Part shown: one piece after another, positions 41,206 through 50,351 of the stretch
Numbering within the stretch: position 1 is the stretch's first letter
Layout: every line of letters starts with the position of its first letter
Source: Moorella humiferrea
GTDB lineage: Bacteria; Bacillota; DSM-521; Neomoorellales; Neomoorellaceae
DNA: 64,000 nucleotides
NCBI RefSeq assembly: GCF_039233145.1
Contig: NZ_CP136419.1
Span: 2,082,001-2,146,000, forward strand
Direction: 5' to 3'
Notes under the pieces: model-generated
The model's database searches: none
What the model was told of the DNA's origin: nothing
The model's input: only the letters and a program-made list of their open reading frames with translations
Translations under genes and position numbers: made by a program

Positions 41206-41284
41206 TTACCTTTTCCTCCCTGCACCGCCCGGGACCGTCCCCGGATTTAAATAATGTTTAATTATATTGTACATAAGACCACTA

Positions 41285-42664
41285 CTAAAACAAAGGATTT
41301 TTATCCTCTTCTTTCAGCCAGGCACGGTAGTCGGCGGGGGTGTCGATATCGCGTAAAATCCCCGGGCAGTCGACCACCACTTCCTGTACCTCAAAGGGAC
41401 AGGCCCGGATGATTTCCCGGCCGCCGACATCCCCCTGAAGAGCCATAACCTGTGGCCACAAGGCGCGGTCGAGGAGGACCGGGTTGCCCCGCCTTCCCCG
41501 GTAAACGGGAACTATAATCTTTTTATCCCCCTGCCGGTAAGCCCCAATCAACTTATTTATCACTGCTGGGGTAATCCCCGGCTGGTCGGCCAAAACAAAA
41601 AGGGCGGCCCGGCATTCCGGTCCCAGGGCGGTCAACCCGGCCTGCAATGAGGTGCTGAGGCCAAGGCGGTAGTTGGGGTTATAAACGAGATTCACAGGGA
41701 GACCTGCCAGGGCCGCCGCCACCTTTCCGGCTTCGTGGCCCAATACCACGACCACTTCCCCTTCTGCGGCCGCCAAAGTTATATCCACCACCCGGCGCAC
41801 CATGGGCCGGCCGGCGAGGAGGAGTAGCTGCTTACCGCCGCCGAAACGCTCGCCGGCGCCGGCGGCCAGGACGACTATCCCTACCGTTCCCCCTTCCCTT
41901 ACAATAACCTGGCGCACCGGCGCCGGGGTGACCACAGCACCTACAATAACCCTCGCCCCGCCTCCTTCAATTATCCTGGCGGCTATGTCCCTGGCCTGAT
42001 GTAACAATTCATAATCTTCCGCTCCATTCAATAATACCGTCCACCTTGCCGCCTCCGGCACTCCCTTGCGCCCTCCCCGGGGATGAAGCAGGAGGACGGC
42101 CATATCTTCCGCCGTAACCGTTGACCCCACCATCCGGTCGAGGAGGGCGGCCGCCTGCTGGAAACGGTGGACAAAGGGCGGGGCCAGGGGACGGCCTAAT
42201 GCCCGCAGTCCGGCCACCGTCACCACTAACGTCGTTTCCGGCGGGACAACCGGCTCGTGCTCGGCCGGGACTTTGAGCAGAGCCCCCGCCGCGCCGTCAC
42301 CTTCAAGTAGGATATAGTCTGCATCAAGAGCTGCCAGGGCCCTTACGTCCGCCGCATTGAGGCCCATTACCTTACCTTCACCATTAACGGCCCGCCCGCA
42401 GGTAACTATATTTTCCTTTTCCAGGCGGGCACCTACCGCCTGCGTGAGGTCATCAGTCGCCGCCGCGATGACCGGCTCGTTCAACTGCCGGAGCTGGCTT
42501 AAGAGCATTTTGGTCGTGGGAGCCACGATCGCCCGCTTCCCCGCATCCATCAGCTCCCGAGCCAGACAAATAAGGGCCGAGGTTTTGCCTCCCGCCCCTA
42601 CAAAGGTCACTATTTCCCGTTCTCTAAGTTCTAAAGCCTGGCACAGGCCAAAATTGCCCGCCAT
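41285..42664 (-). CDS. Fusion of YqeC (selenium cofactor protein) and MocA-like cytidylyltransferase
   Basis: A 459-residue two-domain protein. Residues 1 to about 230 match YqeC, with a P-loop FVGAGGKTSALICLA near 18-32. From about 265, VVLAAGAGERFGGGKQ and GRPMVRRVVD form an NTP-transferase domain of the MocA/YgfJ type, which would convert Mo-molybdopterin to its cytosine dinucleotide form. E. coli encodes these as separate yqeC and ygfJ genes. The ATG at 42664 follows GAGGGTGA; the longer frame overlaps the previous gene and lacks a ribosome site. Confidence 0.88.
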   Translation of the reverse strand: MAGNFGLCQALELREREIVTFVGAGGKTSALICLARELMDAGKRAIVAPTTKMLLSQLRQLNEPVIAAATDDLTQAVGARLEKENIVTCGRAVNGEGKVMGLNAADVRALAALDADYILLEGDGAAGALLKVPAEHEPVVPPETTLVVTVAGLRALGRPLAPPFVHRFQQAAALLDRMVGSTVTAEDMAVLLLHPRGGRKGVPEAARWTVLLNGAEDYELLHQARDIAARIIEGGGARVIVGAVVTPAPVRQVIVREGGTVGIVVLAAGAGERFGGGKQLLLLAGRPMVRRVVDITLAAAEGEVVVVLGHEAGKVAAALAGLPVNLVYNPNYRLGLSTSLQAGLTALGPECRAALFVLADQPGITPAVINKLIGAYRQGDKKIIVPVYRGRRGNPVLLDRALWPQVMALQGDVGGREIIRACPFEVQEVVVDCPGILRDIDTPADYRAWLKEEDKNPLF

Positions 42665-42749
42665 GTTTTCACCCTCTAAGGAATTGAACCTATCTTTCTT
42701 CTCTACCAAGAGAATCAACCATTTTACCGTGGGGGTCCAGATTATGACT

Positions 42750-43784
42750 TTACCCTTTTCCGAAGGCACAGGCGGGATAGCGGCACTGGGTGCAGCCCTG
42801 ACAGAGGCCCCCGGCCGCCAGCCCGGCTATATCTTTGCGCGTAAGCCTTTCTCCCGCACAAATCCGTGGCAACACTAGATCAAATATCGTCGCCCGATAA
42901 TACATGACGCAACCCGGCAGACCCATTACCGGTACCTCTCCAAGGTAGGCCAGCATAAACATGGCCCCCGGCAGCACCGGAGCGCCGTAGGTGACGACCT
43001 CCGCCCCGCTGCGACGTATACCTTCCGGCGTCACGTCGTCGGGATCTACAGACATGCCCCCAGTCAACACTACCATTTCCATCCCCGCGTCAATCATGGC
43101 GGTGATGGCCTGCCGTATTGCTTCGGCATCGTCAGGTACGATCTCTTCCCCCTCGACTTTAGAACCGTAATCGGCAATCTTAGCCCGAACAACCGGACCG
43201 AAGGCGTCCTTTATCCGCCCTTTGTAAACCTCGTTACCGGTGGTGATTAGACCCACCCGCAGCCGGCGGTAAGGTGCCACCCGGATAATCCCTCCGGCCA
43301 GGCGACAGATTTCCTCTATCCTTTCAATCTCCGCCCGCGGTCCCACCAGGGGTATGAGGCGCGTTCCGGCCACCACCTGGCCCGCCCTCACCGGATAGTT
43401 GTTGTGCAGGGTGGCCAGGATTACCTCCGGTCTGCTGTTCACATCCTCCAGAATAGCCATGTTTATTTTTAACAGGCCGTCCCTGGCGGCGATTATATTT
43501 ACTTTTCCCTCCTGGGGTTCGCTAAACTCCAAACCGTGGTCGCCATCGCCCGCCGCCGCCCTTGCCAGACGAATGGCAACCTCATCTTCATGAATCTCGT
43601 CCGGTCCCAGGGCCATTACATAAAGGTGTTCCTTGCCCATGGTTAGCAGCTCGGGTATGTCTTCCGCCTGAATAATATGCCCCTTCTTGAAACGCCGTCC
43701 TTTAAATTCTCCAGGGACGATTTTGGTGAGGTCGTGGGCCAGCACCGTGCCTACGCTGTCTTCAACGCGGACTCTTTGTAGCAT
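42750..43784 (-). CDS. Molybdopterin-binding protein of the Mo hydroxylase system
   Basis: A 344-residue protein with a MoeA/MogA-like domain: RVGLITTGNEVYKGRIKD near residue 195 and VLTGGMSVDPDDVTPEG near 260 are the molybdopterin-binding blocks. It is shorter than MoeA and ends in an unusual cysteine group CQGCTQCRYPAC. The ATG at 43784 lies 8 bases after GGAGG and is preferred to an upstream Met without a ribosome site. It probably handles the Mo cofactor or selenium during hydroxylase maturation. Confidence 0.82.
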   Translation of the reverse strand: MLQRVRVEDSVGTVLAHDLTKIVPGEFKGRRFKKGHIIQAEDIPELLTMGKEHLYVMALGPDEIHEDEVAIRLARAAAGDGDHGLEFSEPQEGKVNIIAARDGLLKINMAILEDVNSRPEVILATLHNNYPVRAGQVVAGTRLIPLVGPRAEIERIEEICRLAGGIIRVAPYRRLRVGLITTGNEVYKGRIKDAFGPVVRAKIADYGSKVEGEEIVPDDAEAIRQAITAMIDAGMEMVVLTGGMSVDPDDVTPEGIRRSGAEVVTYGAPVLPGAMFMLAYLGEVPVMGLPGCVMYYRATIFDLVLPRICAGERLTRKDIAGLAAGGLCQGCTQCRYPACAFGKG

Positions 43785-43821
43785 CCAGTTTGCCTCCATA
43801 TTGATTTTGTCTATGTTGTTT

Positions 43822-45441
43822 TCAGGTGGTTTTATTAAATCGTTCAAGTACTTCTAATAAACGCATGGCTACCTGTAAGTTGAGCACCTGATCTGGATTA
43901 TTAAAATCAACACCAATCAATTCTTTAATTTTATTAACACGATATAGGACAGTATTATAATGCATATAAAGTTTTTCTGCCGTTTCTTTAACATTACAAT
44001 TGGTCTCTAAAAATGTTTTCAGTGTTTTTAGCAATTCTCCTTTTTTGTTAAGGTCGTATATTTCAAGGGGGCCTAACATTTCCTGGACAAAATCTTTTAG
44101 CTCAGCTATATCCGTGTTCTTTAGTAGTAAACTGTATACGCCTAAATCACGATAATAAATAACTTGTCCGCTGCCAAAAAGATATTTGCCAACTTCTAAT
44201 GCCAATTTGGCTTCCCGAAAACTTTTTTTAATACCTTTTATGCCGCTATATCCATTTCCGATTCCTATAGTTACATGCCAATAATTAAGGAGCGCTTTTA
44301 ATTGGTGGATAATGTTGTTATTTGCAAAGACCAAATCCGATTCGAGAAAAAGAATTATGCCTTCATCATTGTTGACCAAGAAATATCTTAACTTATTTCT
44401 GTCACAATAGTTTTTTAGTAAAATAGCTGCTTGACTTTTAATATCCTGTTGTTTTATTTTTAGTTTTTTCTCATGGCCAGGTAAAACTTCAAATATCAAG
44501 GTTGCATTGTTTTTACTAATGTCCCAACCGAAAGTTTTACTTCTTTCTATAAAAACCTTTTCATTATGTTCTGGAGAGCTCAATAGTTGGTTTAAAAACT
44601 CACCCTTATATCTATTCTCAACTTGGGTTACATTTTGCTGCCTTAAAATGTCAAGGGCCACTATTGAGCATACGCGTTCTAAAGTAGTTAACTCAAATAA
44701 AGAAAAATCTCTATCAATTGCTATTGCCTGTACCCACCCATATTGTTGGCCTTCTACAATTATTGGTAAAATAACACTTTCTAGTTTTGTTCCCTCAATA
44801 TTTATTTCTTGGCGATAGAAATCTTGTATATCAGTGTAATTTTTTTCAAACAAACTCATTATATGCCCAGGAAGTTCTGGAGGATAAATAACTCGACGGA
44901 AATTTATAAGATCCTCTAAACAAACATAAGCATCAATAAGCTCTGTTAATGCCTCAGCGATTTGATCAAGTTGACCGCCGTTTAATATGAGGTCAGTAAA
45001 TTGTTGGTGAACTTTTACACTGTGTTCTAAAAAGGAAGCTTGACGATTAACTATCTGGGTTAAAATACTTGAAATTAATTCCGAAAAATTTACTTCAACA
45101 GGTAATTCAATTAAAGGAAAGGAAAGGTTATTGGCTGCTTCAATCATATATCTAGGAATTGTTTCAATATATCGTTGCGATTTAATAGCCAGCCCGGAAG
45201 CTCCCCGCTTAGCTAACTGGGGGATAAGGATTTTCTGAGCTTCAACGTCATCTTTAATTGCATAAGCTGTTGTAAAAATAAAATCACCGGGCCTTATCCA
45301 GGGCAAAATATCAGGCACTTCCATTACATTAACGTTAGTAATGATTCTATTTAAACCATCGACCCCGCCTACTACTCGACACTTTTTAAATATAGGAATT
45401 TTTAATATATCTTCTACTCTAATCCCAAAATGCTCATTCAT
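43822..45441 (-). CDS. PucR-family transcriptional regulator
   Basis: A 539-residue regulator. Residues 1 to about 125 form the PucR N-terminal ligand domain (GVDGLNRIITNVNVMEVPD), a GGDEF-like central domain follows, and the C-terminus has the PucR-type helix-turn-helix (KETAEKLYMHYNTVLYRVNKIK, about 483-505). In B. subtilis PucR activates purine catabolism in response to allantoin-type intermediates. The gene is noticeably AT-rich compared with the genes that follow. A 21-codon frame overlaps its start. Confidence 0.9.
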   Translation of the reverse strand: MNEHFGIRVEDILKIPIFKKCRVVGGVDGLNRIITNVNVMEVPDILPWIRPGDFIFTTAYAIKDDVEAQKILIPQLAKRGASGLAIKSQRYIETIPRYMIEAANNLSFPLIELPVEVNFSELISSILTQIVNRQASFLEHSVKVHQQFTDLILNGGQLDQIAEALTELIDAYVCLEDLINFRRVIYPPELPGHIMSLFEKNYTDIQDFYRQEINIEGTKLESVILPIIVEGQQYGWVQAIAIDRDFSLFELTTLERVCSIVALDILRQQNVTQVENRYKGEFLNQLLSSPEHNEKVFIERSKTFGWDISKNNATLIFEVLPGHEKKLKIKQQDIKSQAAILLKNYCDRNKLRYFLVNNDEGIILFLESDLVFANNNIIHQLKALLNYWHVTIGIGNGYSGIKGIKKSFREAKLALEVGKYLFGSGQVIYYRDLGVYSLLLKNTDIAELKDFVQEMLGPLEIYDLNKKGELLKTLKTFLETNCNVKETAEKLYMHYNTVLYRVNKIKELIGVDFNNPDQVLNLQVAMRLLEVLERFNKTT

Positions 45442-45499
45442 TGCATCCCCTCTCCCCTATTATCCCCTCCTTCTTTATTACTTCGTCATTTTTATTCAT
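45434..45499 (-). CDS. Possible 21-residue upstream ORF overlapping pucR
   Basis: ATG at 45497-45499, two bases after GGGGAGGA, encodes a polar peptide starting MNKNDEVIKKEG. Its stop TGA overlaps the pucR ATG (overlap 45434-45441). Such an arrangement can couple pucR translation to the small frame. There is no independent evidence of expression. Confidence 0.35.
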   Translation of the reverse strand: MNKNDEVIKKEGIIGERGCNE

Positions 45500-45536
45500 G
45501 TTCCTCCCCAATAGGAGTAATTGTGTTGTAATTTGC

Positions 45537-45548
45537 ATTATGTATACA
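45537..45548 (-). promoter_or_regulatory. Candidate pucR promoter with TGTATACA operator
   Basis: A -10-like CATAAT (minus strand, 45537-45542) overlaps the perfect palindrome TGTATACA (45541-45548). The same palindrome occurs near the pyrC transcription start at 52713-52720. GntR-type regulators often bind such sequences. Confidence 0.4.
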
Positions 45549-45568
45549 ATATACTTAAGTATTTATTT

Positions 45569-45600
45569 AAATGGCAGAGGAAAATTTCCTCTGCCATTTT
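45569..45600 (-). terminator. Terminator of the Mo hydroxylase operon at 45.6-49.3 kb
   Basis: AAATGGCAGAGGAA pairs with TTCCTCTGCCATTT around a very short loop, with A/T-rich flanks on both sides. It lies directly after the 2Fe-2S subunit gene. Confidence 0.85.
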
Positions 45601-45607
45601 AAATTTT

Positions 45608-46081
45608 CTAGCCCTGCATCACTTTAGCGGCCTCTTGAACAGCCTTAACTATGGCTGTGTAACCGGTACAACGACAGAGATTACCGCGAAGATACTGCCG
45701 AATATCTTCTTCGGTAGGGCACGGGTTTTCATCTAATAATGCCTTCGCCGTCAGCAACATTCCCGAAGTGCAGAAACCGCACTGAACGGCACCCTCATCA
45801 AGAAAGGAGCGCTGCAGCGGGTGCAACCGGTCATAATCTCCCAGCCCTTCAACTGTAGTAATCTCCTGTCCCTCCATAGTAACCGCCAAAATCATGCACG
45901 ATAACATTGCTCGACCGTTGACCAGGACGGTACACGCTCCACATTCGCCAATCCCACAGCCATACTTTGTACCCATGAGGCCAAGCTCATTTCTTAATAC
46001 ATTGAGCAGTAATTCATTGGGCCTTACATAGACCTGTCTTTCCTTACCGTTAACCTTAAGCTTAACCCACCTTCTATCCAT
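45608..46081 (-). CDS. [2Fe-2S] subunit of a molybdenum hydroxylase
   Basis: A 157-residue subunit with CGIGECGACTVLVNG, QCGFCTSGM and NLCRCTGYT; all eight cluster cysteines are present. CTSG replaces the usual CTPG in the second cluster loop. It is the last gene of a large-medium-small operon, two bases after the FAD subunit. Confidence 0.95.
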   Translation of the reverse strand: MDRRWVKLKVNGKERQVYVRPNELLLNVLRNELGLMGTKYGCGIGECGACTVLVNGRAMLSCMILAVTMEGQEITTVEGLGDYDRLHPLQRSFLDEGAVQCGFCTSGMLLTAKALLDENPCPTEEDIRQYLRGNLCRCTGYTAIVKAVQEAAKVMQG

Positions 46082-46083
46082 TT

Positions 46084-46974
46084 TTATAACTCACCTCCTG
46101 CCCGCTGCCAGGCTGCCCGCAGGGCTTCTTCAAGTATAACCCTGCTAACCTTTAAACGATATTCCCTGGTAGAACGATTATCAGTGATGGGTCTAATCTC
46201 CGCTGAGGCAGCTTTTGCAGCTTGAACTATTAACTCATCATTTATTTCCTTGCCTTCCAAAATTCTTTCTGCTTCCCATGCCCTTATAGGCGTAGGCGCT
46301 ACAGAGCCAAAAGCAATACGACAGGTAGTACACCTTTGTCCTTCTCTTTTTAAACATACGGCAACGTTAATTTTGGCAATATCAGCTGCTACCCGCCCAA
46401 GCTTTAAAAAACTACTACCTGTGCTTGCGTCCGTTTTTGGTATATTTATTTCTGTTATTATTTCGCTTGATGCCAGGGCAGATTTTCCCGGTCCAACAAA
46501 GTATTCTGTTATAGGTATTTCTCTAATGCCTTCTTTACTGGCAGCTTTAATAACTGCATCATAGACAAGAAGCGGTGGGGCGGTGTCGGCCGCCGGCGAG
46601 GCGTTACCTAAATTACCACCTATAGTGCCCATATTTTTTACCGCCACGGCGGCCATAGAACGTACAGCTTCGTACAGGGCACTGTAGCTGCGCTTAATTT
46701 CTTCATTCCGCTCAACCTGACTCAATGTGGTAGCAGCACCTATCTTTAAACTGCAGTCGTCAAAATTAATATAATTTAACGCAGCAATCTTTTTGACATA
46801 GATAATATATTCCGGATGGACACTCCCCAGTTTCATTTTTACCACCAGGTCGGTGCCACCGGCTAAGATCTTGGCTTTATCCCCGTATTCTGCTAACCAG
46901 TTTAAGACTTGATCAAGGTTTTCGCTCTCTAAATATTGAAATTCGGCAGCCAGTATCTTAGTATTAGTTTCCAT
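46084..46974 (-). CDS. FAD-binding subunit of a molybdenum hydroxylase
   Basis: A 296-residue subunit. AKILAGGTDLVVKMKLG near residue 35 and GTIGGNLGNASPAADTAPPLL near 115 are the FAD contacts. A GTG three codons upstream abuts the GAGGGGGG ribosome site, so the ATG at 46974, with 8 bases of spacing, is the likelier start. It overlaps the large-subunit gene by 11 bases. Confidence 0.94.
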   Translation of the reverse strand: METNTKILAAEFQYLESENLDQVLNWLAEYGDKAKILAGGTDLVVKMKLGSVHPEYIIYVKKIAALNYINFDDCSLKIGAATTLSQVERNEEIKRSYSALYEAVRSMAAVAVKNMGTIGGNLGNASPAADTAPPLLVYDAVIKAASKEGIREIPITEYFVGPGKSALASSEIITEINIPKTDASTGSSFLKLGRVAADIAKINVAVCLKREGQRCTTCRIAFGSVAPTPIRAWEAERILEGKEINDELIVQAAKAASAEIRPITDNRSTREYRLKVSRVILEEALRAAWQRAGGEL

Positions 46975-49309
46975 TTTTTTCACCCCCCTCTAAAGCTTCA
47001 AGTATTCTCTCCGGTGTTATTGGTGTTTTGTAAAATCTTATCCCAATCGCGTTATAGATCGCATTGGCTATCGCCGAAGCCACAGAATTAAGCGCTGCTT
47101 CCCCAATGCCCTTAGCGCCAAACGGTCCCGTAGGTTCATAAGTGTGAGCAAAATAGACCTGAATATCGTCAATATAGGGCATTTCGCAGGTCGTAGGGAT
47201 CTTGTTGTCTGTTATAAATCCGTTGCATTTTAATTTTCCAGTTTGCAGGTCGTATTCTGTTTCCTCATAAAGGGCATATCCCATACCTCTTGACAGGGAG
47301 CCGATGAGCTGCCCCTTAACCATATCGGGATTAATCGGTGTGCCCGTGTCTGAAAGCAGAATAGCCCGTGGTATTCTTACTATACCTGTCAATGTGTCAA
47401 CCTCTACTTCAATGAAATGAGCGACAAAACAGGGCGGGCAGTTTTTCTGGCGCAGGCTGTCTGTAGCCGCAATCGTACCCCAACTATAAATCTGTGCCAG
47501 CTTGGCTACCTCGCCTATTGTTATATGTTTCTGAGGAAATCCTTTAACATGAATAATTGTGGCATCCTTTGCTTCGTCGTAGGCCAGATCCAGATTGCCG
47601 GGATTTTCTTCTAAAATCCTACCGGCATATTCCAAAAGTTTCTCTTTTACCTGCAGGGCTACGTGATAAACTGCTCCGCAACCACAGTAGACGCCACGAG
47701 TGGCGTGGGTACAGACGTCATATCCCGTCGTCTTTGTATCTACTGGAGACAATTCTACCCTTTCATAAGGAACTTTAAGAACTTCCGCTGTTATTTTAAC
47801 TGCCGCCTCGCCCGTGCCGCCGCCGAGATCCATGACCGGTGTCATTACATCGACAGTGCCGTCTTCATTAATTTTAATTGTTGCGCTAGAATAATCAATT
47901 ACTTCACCCGGCTTTGGCCCCCCGGTACCTGAAGTGTGGAAGCCGCGGGCCATACCTATACCCCTTCTATACCGGCCAGTTTTTTCCTGGGGAGGACGGC
48001 GATTAGACCAGCCGATCATTTCTGAGCCTACACGCAGCATCTCCTCCACGCCGCAGCTTTTAATAATCGATCTAACCGTCGGGCCCTGCCCCCAGAACTC
48101 ATCGCCTATTCCGATATAATTTTTAAGCCGGAACTCTACAGGGTCAAAACCGCATTCCTCCGCGATGATATCCATGTGAGATTCAACGGCAAAATTAACC
48201 TGGGGATTACCGTAACCCTGCATAGCACAAGCAGGAACTTTATTGGTATATATTGCCTTGCCTTCATAGCGGAAATCGCGCCATTTATAAAGCGACGCGT
48301 ACCACCCAGCCATACAACCGAGTAGAGGATAGGCATTAATCTGGTGGGCACCGATATCTACAAGGACACGCATATCGGCAGCAACAATGGTTCCGTCTTT
48401 TTTCACTCCGACTTTTAGTTTGATTCTAGCCGGAAATTTAGTATGGTCGTAAATATCATCCTCACGACTACTGACCATCTTTACCGGTCTTTTAGCTTTC
48501 AAAGCCAGTGCTACACAAATAGGGATTATTGAATTCATCTGGATGCTTGAGCCGAACGAACCGCCAATAGCTAATTTTTTCACGTTTACTTTGCTTAGAG
48601 GAATGTTGAAAATGTGTCCTAAAAGCTGACGAACATTATGGATCGTTTGGGTAGTAGCCCAAACGGTAATTCCACCATTTGGTTCAGGACGGCATACAGC
48701 CGTCTTGGTTTCCATTTGGTTATGATATACGCGTGGTAACTCGTATTCTCGTTCTACTATATGGTCCGCTTTTGCAAACCCCGCTTCCGGGTCGCCGACA
48801 ACAATAACGCGATCACAGGCTACATTATTCTTAACTTCAATTTTATTGTCACCGAGATAAATTTCTTCATATAAAGCCGGCGCGTCAGGTTCAACTGCTT
48901 TATCCATATCTAATACGGGCGGAAGGACCTTGTATTCAACCTTTATAGCCCGCATAGCGCGAAAAGCCAGTTCTTCTGACTCTGCAGCAACGGCCACAAT
49001 GGCCTCACCCACATGACGGGCCTTGCGAGGCAGCACCCGTCGATCACGGTAAGTTTTTTCTGGTATACTAACGGTGCGCTCATTATAAATTACATCGGGA
49101 ACATCATCTGGCGTAACGACAATAGCCCCCATAGCCTCAGCTTCAGATGTGTCTATGCTTAAAATCTCAGCATGAGGGTACGGACTGCGCAAAGTTACGC
49201 CATAAAGCATATTGGGTATCACAACATCACTTGGATATACTTCCTGTCCACATACTTTGGCAATGCCATCTTTACGTGGAAAGACCTTACCAATAACCTG
49301 AAAATCCAT
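46964..49309 (-). CDS. Molybdopterin-binding catalytic subunit with divergent cofactor loop
   Basis: A 781-residue xanthine dehydrogenase family large subunit. The loop that usually reads GGGFGGK is GGSFGSSIQMN here (about 253), and the second loop reads AMQGYGNPQ instead of RGFG. The catalytic glutamate is kept in FGAKGIGEAAL (about 735). These changes suggest a different substrate from the other three large subunits. The start follows AAGGAGGG. The gene is AT-richer than the xdhD block. Confidence 0.88.
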   Translation of the reverse strand: MDFQVIGKVFPRKDGIAKVCGQEVYPSDVVIPNMLYGVTLRSPYPHAEILSIDTSEAEAMGAIVVTPDDVPDVIYNERTVSIPEKTYRDRRVLPRKARHVGEAIVAVAAESEELAFRAMRAIKVEYKVLPPVLDMDKAVEPDAPALYEEIYLGDNKIEVKNNVACDRVIVVGDPEAGFAKADHIVEREYELPRVYHNQMETKTAVCRPEPNGGITVWATTQTIHNVRQLLGHIFNIPLSKVNVKKLAIGGSFGSSIQMNSIIPICVALALKAKRPVKMVSSREDDIYDHTKFPARIKLKVGVKKDGTIVAADMRVLVDIGAHQINAYPLLGCMAGWYASLYKWRDFRYEGKAIYTNKVPACAMQGYGNPQVNFAVESHMDIIAEECGFDPVEFRLKNYIGIGDEFWGQGPTVRSIIKSCGVEEMLRVGSEMIGWSNRRPPQEKTGRYRRGIGMARGFHTSGTGGPKPGEVIDYSSATIKINEDGTVDVMTPVMDLGGGTGEAAVKITAEVLKVPYERVELSPVDTKTTGYDVCTHATRGVYCGCGAVYHVALQVKEKLLEYAGRILEENPGNLDLAYDEAKDATIIHVKGFPQKHITIGEVAKLAQIYSWGTIAATDSLRQKNCPPCFVAHFIEVEVDTLTGIVRIPRAILLSDTGTPINPDMVKGQLIGSLSRGMGYALYEETEYDLQTGKLKCNGFITDNKIPTTCEMPYIDDIQVYFAHTYEPTGPFGAKGIGEAALNSVASAIANAIYNAIGIRFYKTPITPERILEALEGGEKNGN

Positions 49310-49361
49310 GCTGGCTACCCTCCTTTACCTGCACTTATCCCACTGTTTCATATTGCTTTTC

Positions 49362-50300
49362 TCAGGGTACTATCCACGTACCGGACCGTCCTTCCATGGC
49401 AGCTACAATTTCATTAGGCGAAGTTATCAGCCCTTCACCGCCATTATTTTTTAGATAGCGCAATATGGCTGTAATTTTAGGACCCATATTTCCCGGCGGG
49501 AAATGCCCTTCTTTCAGGTATGATTCTGCTTCAGCCGCTGTCATACGGTCTATCTCTTTTTGATCAGGTTTGCCAAAATTAATAGCGACTTTATTAACAC
49601 CTGTTGAAATAACTAATCTATCGGCACCAATTTCCGTTGCGAGCAGCGAAGAAGCATAATCTTTATCGATCACAGCAGCTATTCCCTCCAGATTGCCGTC
49701 CTTTTCGATTACTGGAATGCCGCCGCCGCCGACACAGATAACGATATATCCCTTCGCTATTAAATCTTTGATCGCTTCGCTTTCGACTATCCTCTGGGGC
49801 TCCGGTGAAGGTACGACCCGCCGCCAGCCGCGGCCGGCGTCCTCCACCACCGTCCACCCGTCTTCTTTGACGTGCCGCTCCGCTTCTTCTTTGGTCATAA
49901 AGCTGCCGATGGGCTTGGTGGGGTTTTGGAAGGCCGGGTCGTTTTTATCTACTACTACCTGGGTTACCACCGTTACGGCCTGCCTCTTGATACCCCGCCT
50001 TTGGAATTCATTCATCAGGGACTGCTGGATCATGTAGCCTATGGCGCCCTGGGTGTCGGCGACGGCAAATTCCAGGGGGATCGGCGGCAGTTCCCCTGCC
50101 GCCAGTTCCGCCCGCCGGATTAAAAATCCTACCTGAGGCCCGTTGCCGTGGGTGATGGCTACGTTCCATCCTTTTTCTACCAGTTCGGCTATATTGGCAC
50201 AGGTTTCTTTTACCGTGGCGAGTTGGTCCATTAGCCCTATCCGGTTTTTTTCTTTGATCAGGGAATTGCCCCCTATGGCTATTACTGCCAGCCTACCCAA
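49362..50300 (-). CDS. arcC: Carbamate kinase (YqeA/ArcC type)
   Basis: A 312-residue amino acid kinase family enzyme that makes ATP from carbamoyl phosphate and ADP. AIGGNSL and THGNGPQVG at the N-terminus bind phosphate, CVGGGGIPV near 195 and ISTGVNKVAI near 240 are standard, and the C-terminus is complete. The start is TTG with a weak ribosome site. In fermentative pathways it captures the energy of carbamoyl groups released by YgeW or PyrB-like enzymes. Base composition changes inside the gene near 49.79 kb, with the 3' part AT-richer. Confidence 0.93.
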   Translation of the reverse strand: MGRLAVIAIGGNSLIKEKNRIGLMDQLATVKETCANIAELVEKGWNVAITHGNGPQVGFLIRRAELAAGELPPIPLEFAVADTQGAIGYMIQQSLMNEFQRRGIKRQAVTVVTQVVVDKNDPAFQNPTKPIGSFMTKEEAERHVKEDGWTVVEDAGRGWRRVVPSPEPQRIVESEAIKDLIAKGYIVICVGGGGIPVIEKDGNLEGIAAVIDKDYASSLLATEIGADRLVISTGVNKVAINFGKPDQKEIDRMTAAEAESYLKEGHFPPGNMGPKITAILRYLKNNGGEGLITSPNEIVAAMEGRSGTWIVP

Positions 50301-50351
50301 TGCTCTCTCACTCTCCCGTATTTATGGTTATCTCTGTTAATTTGTTCCTCC

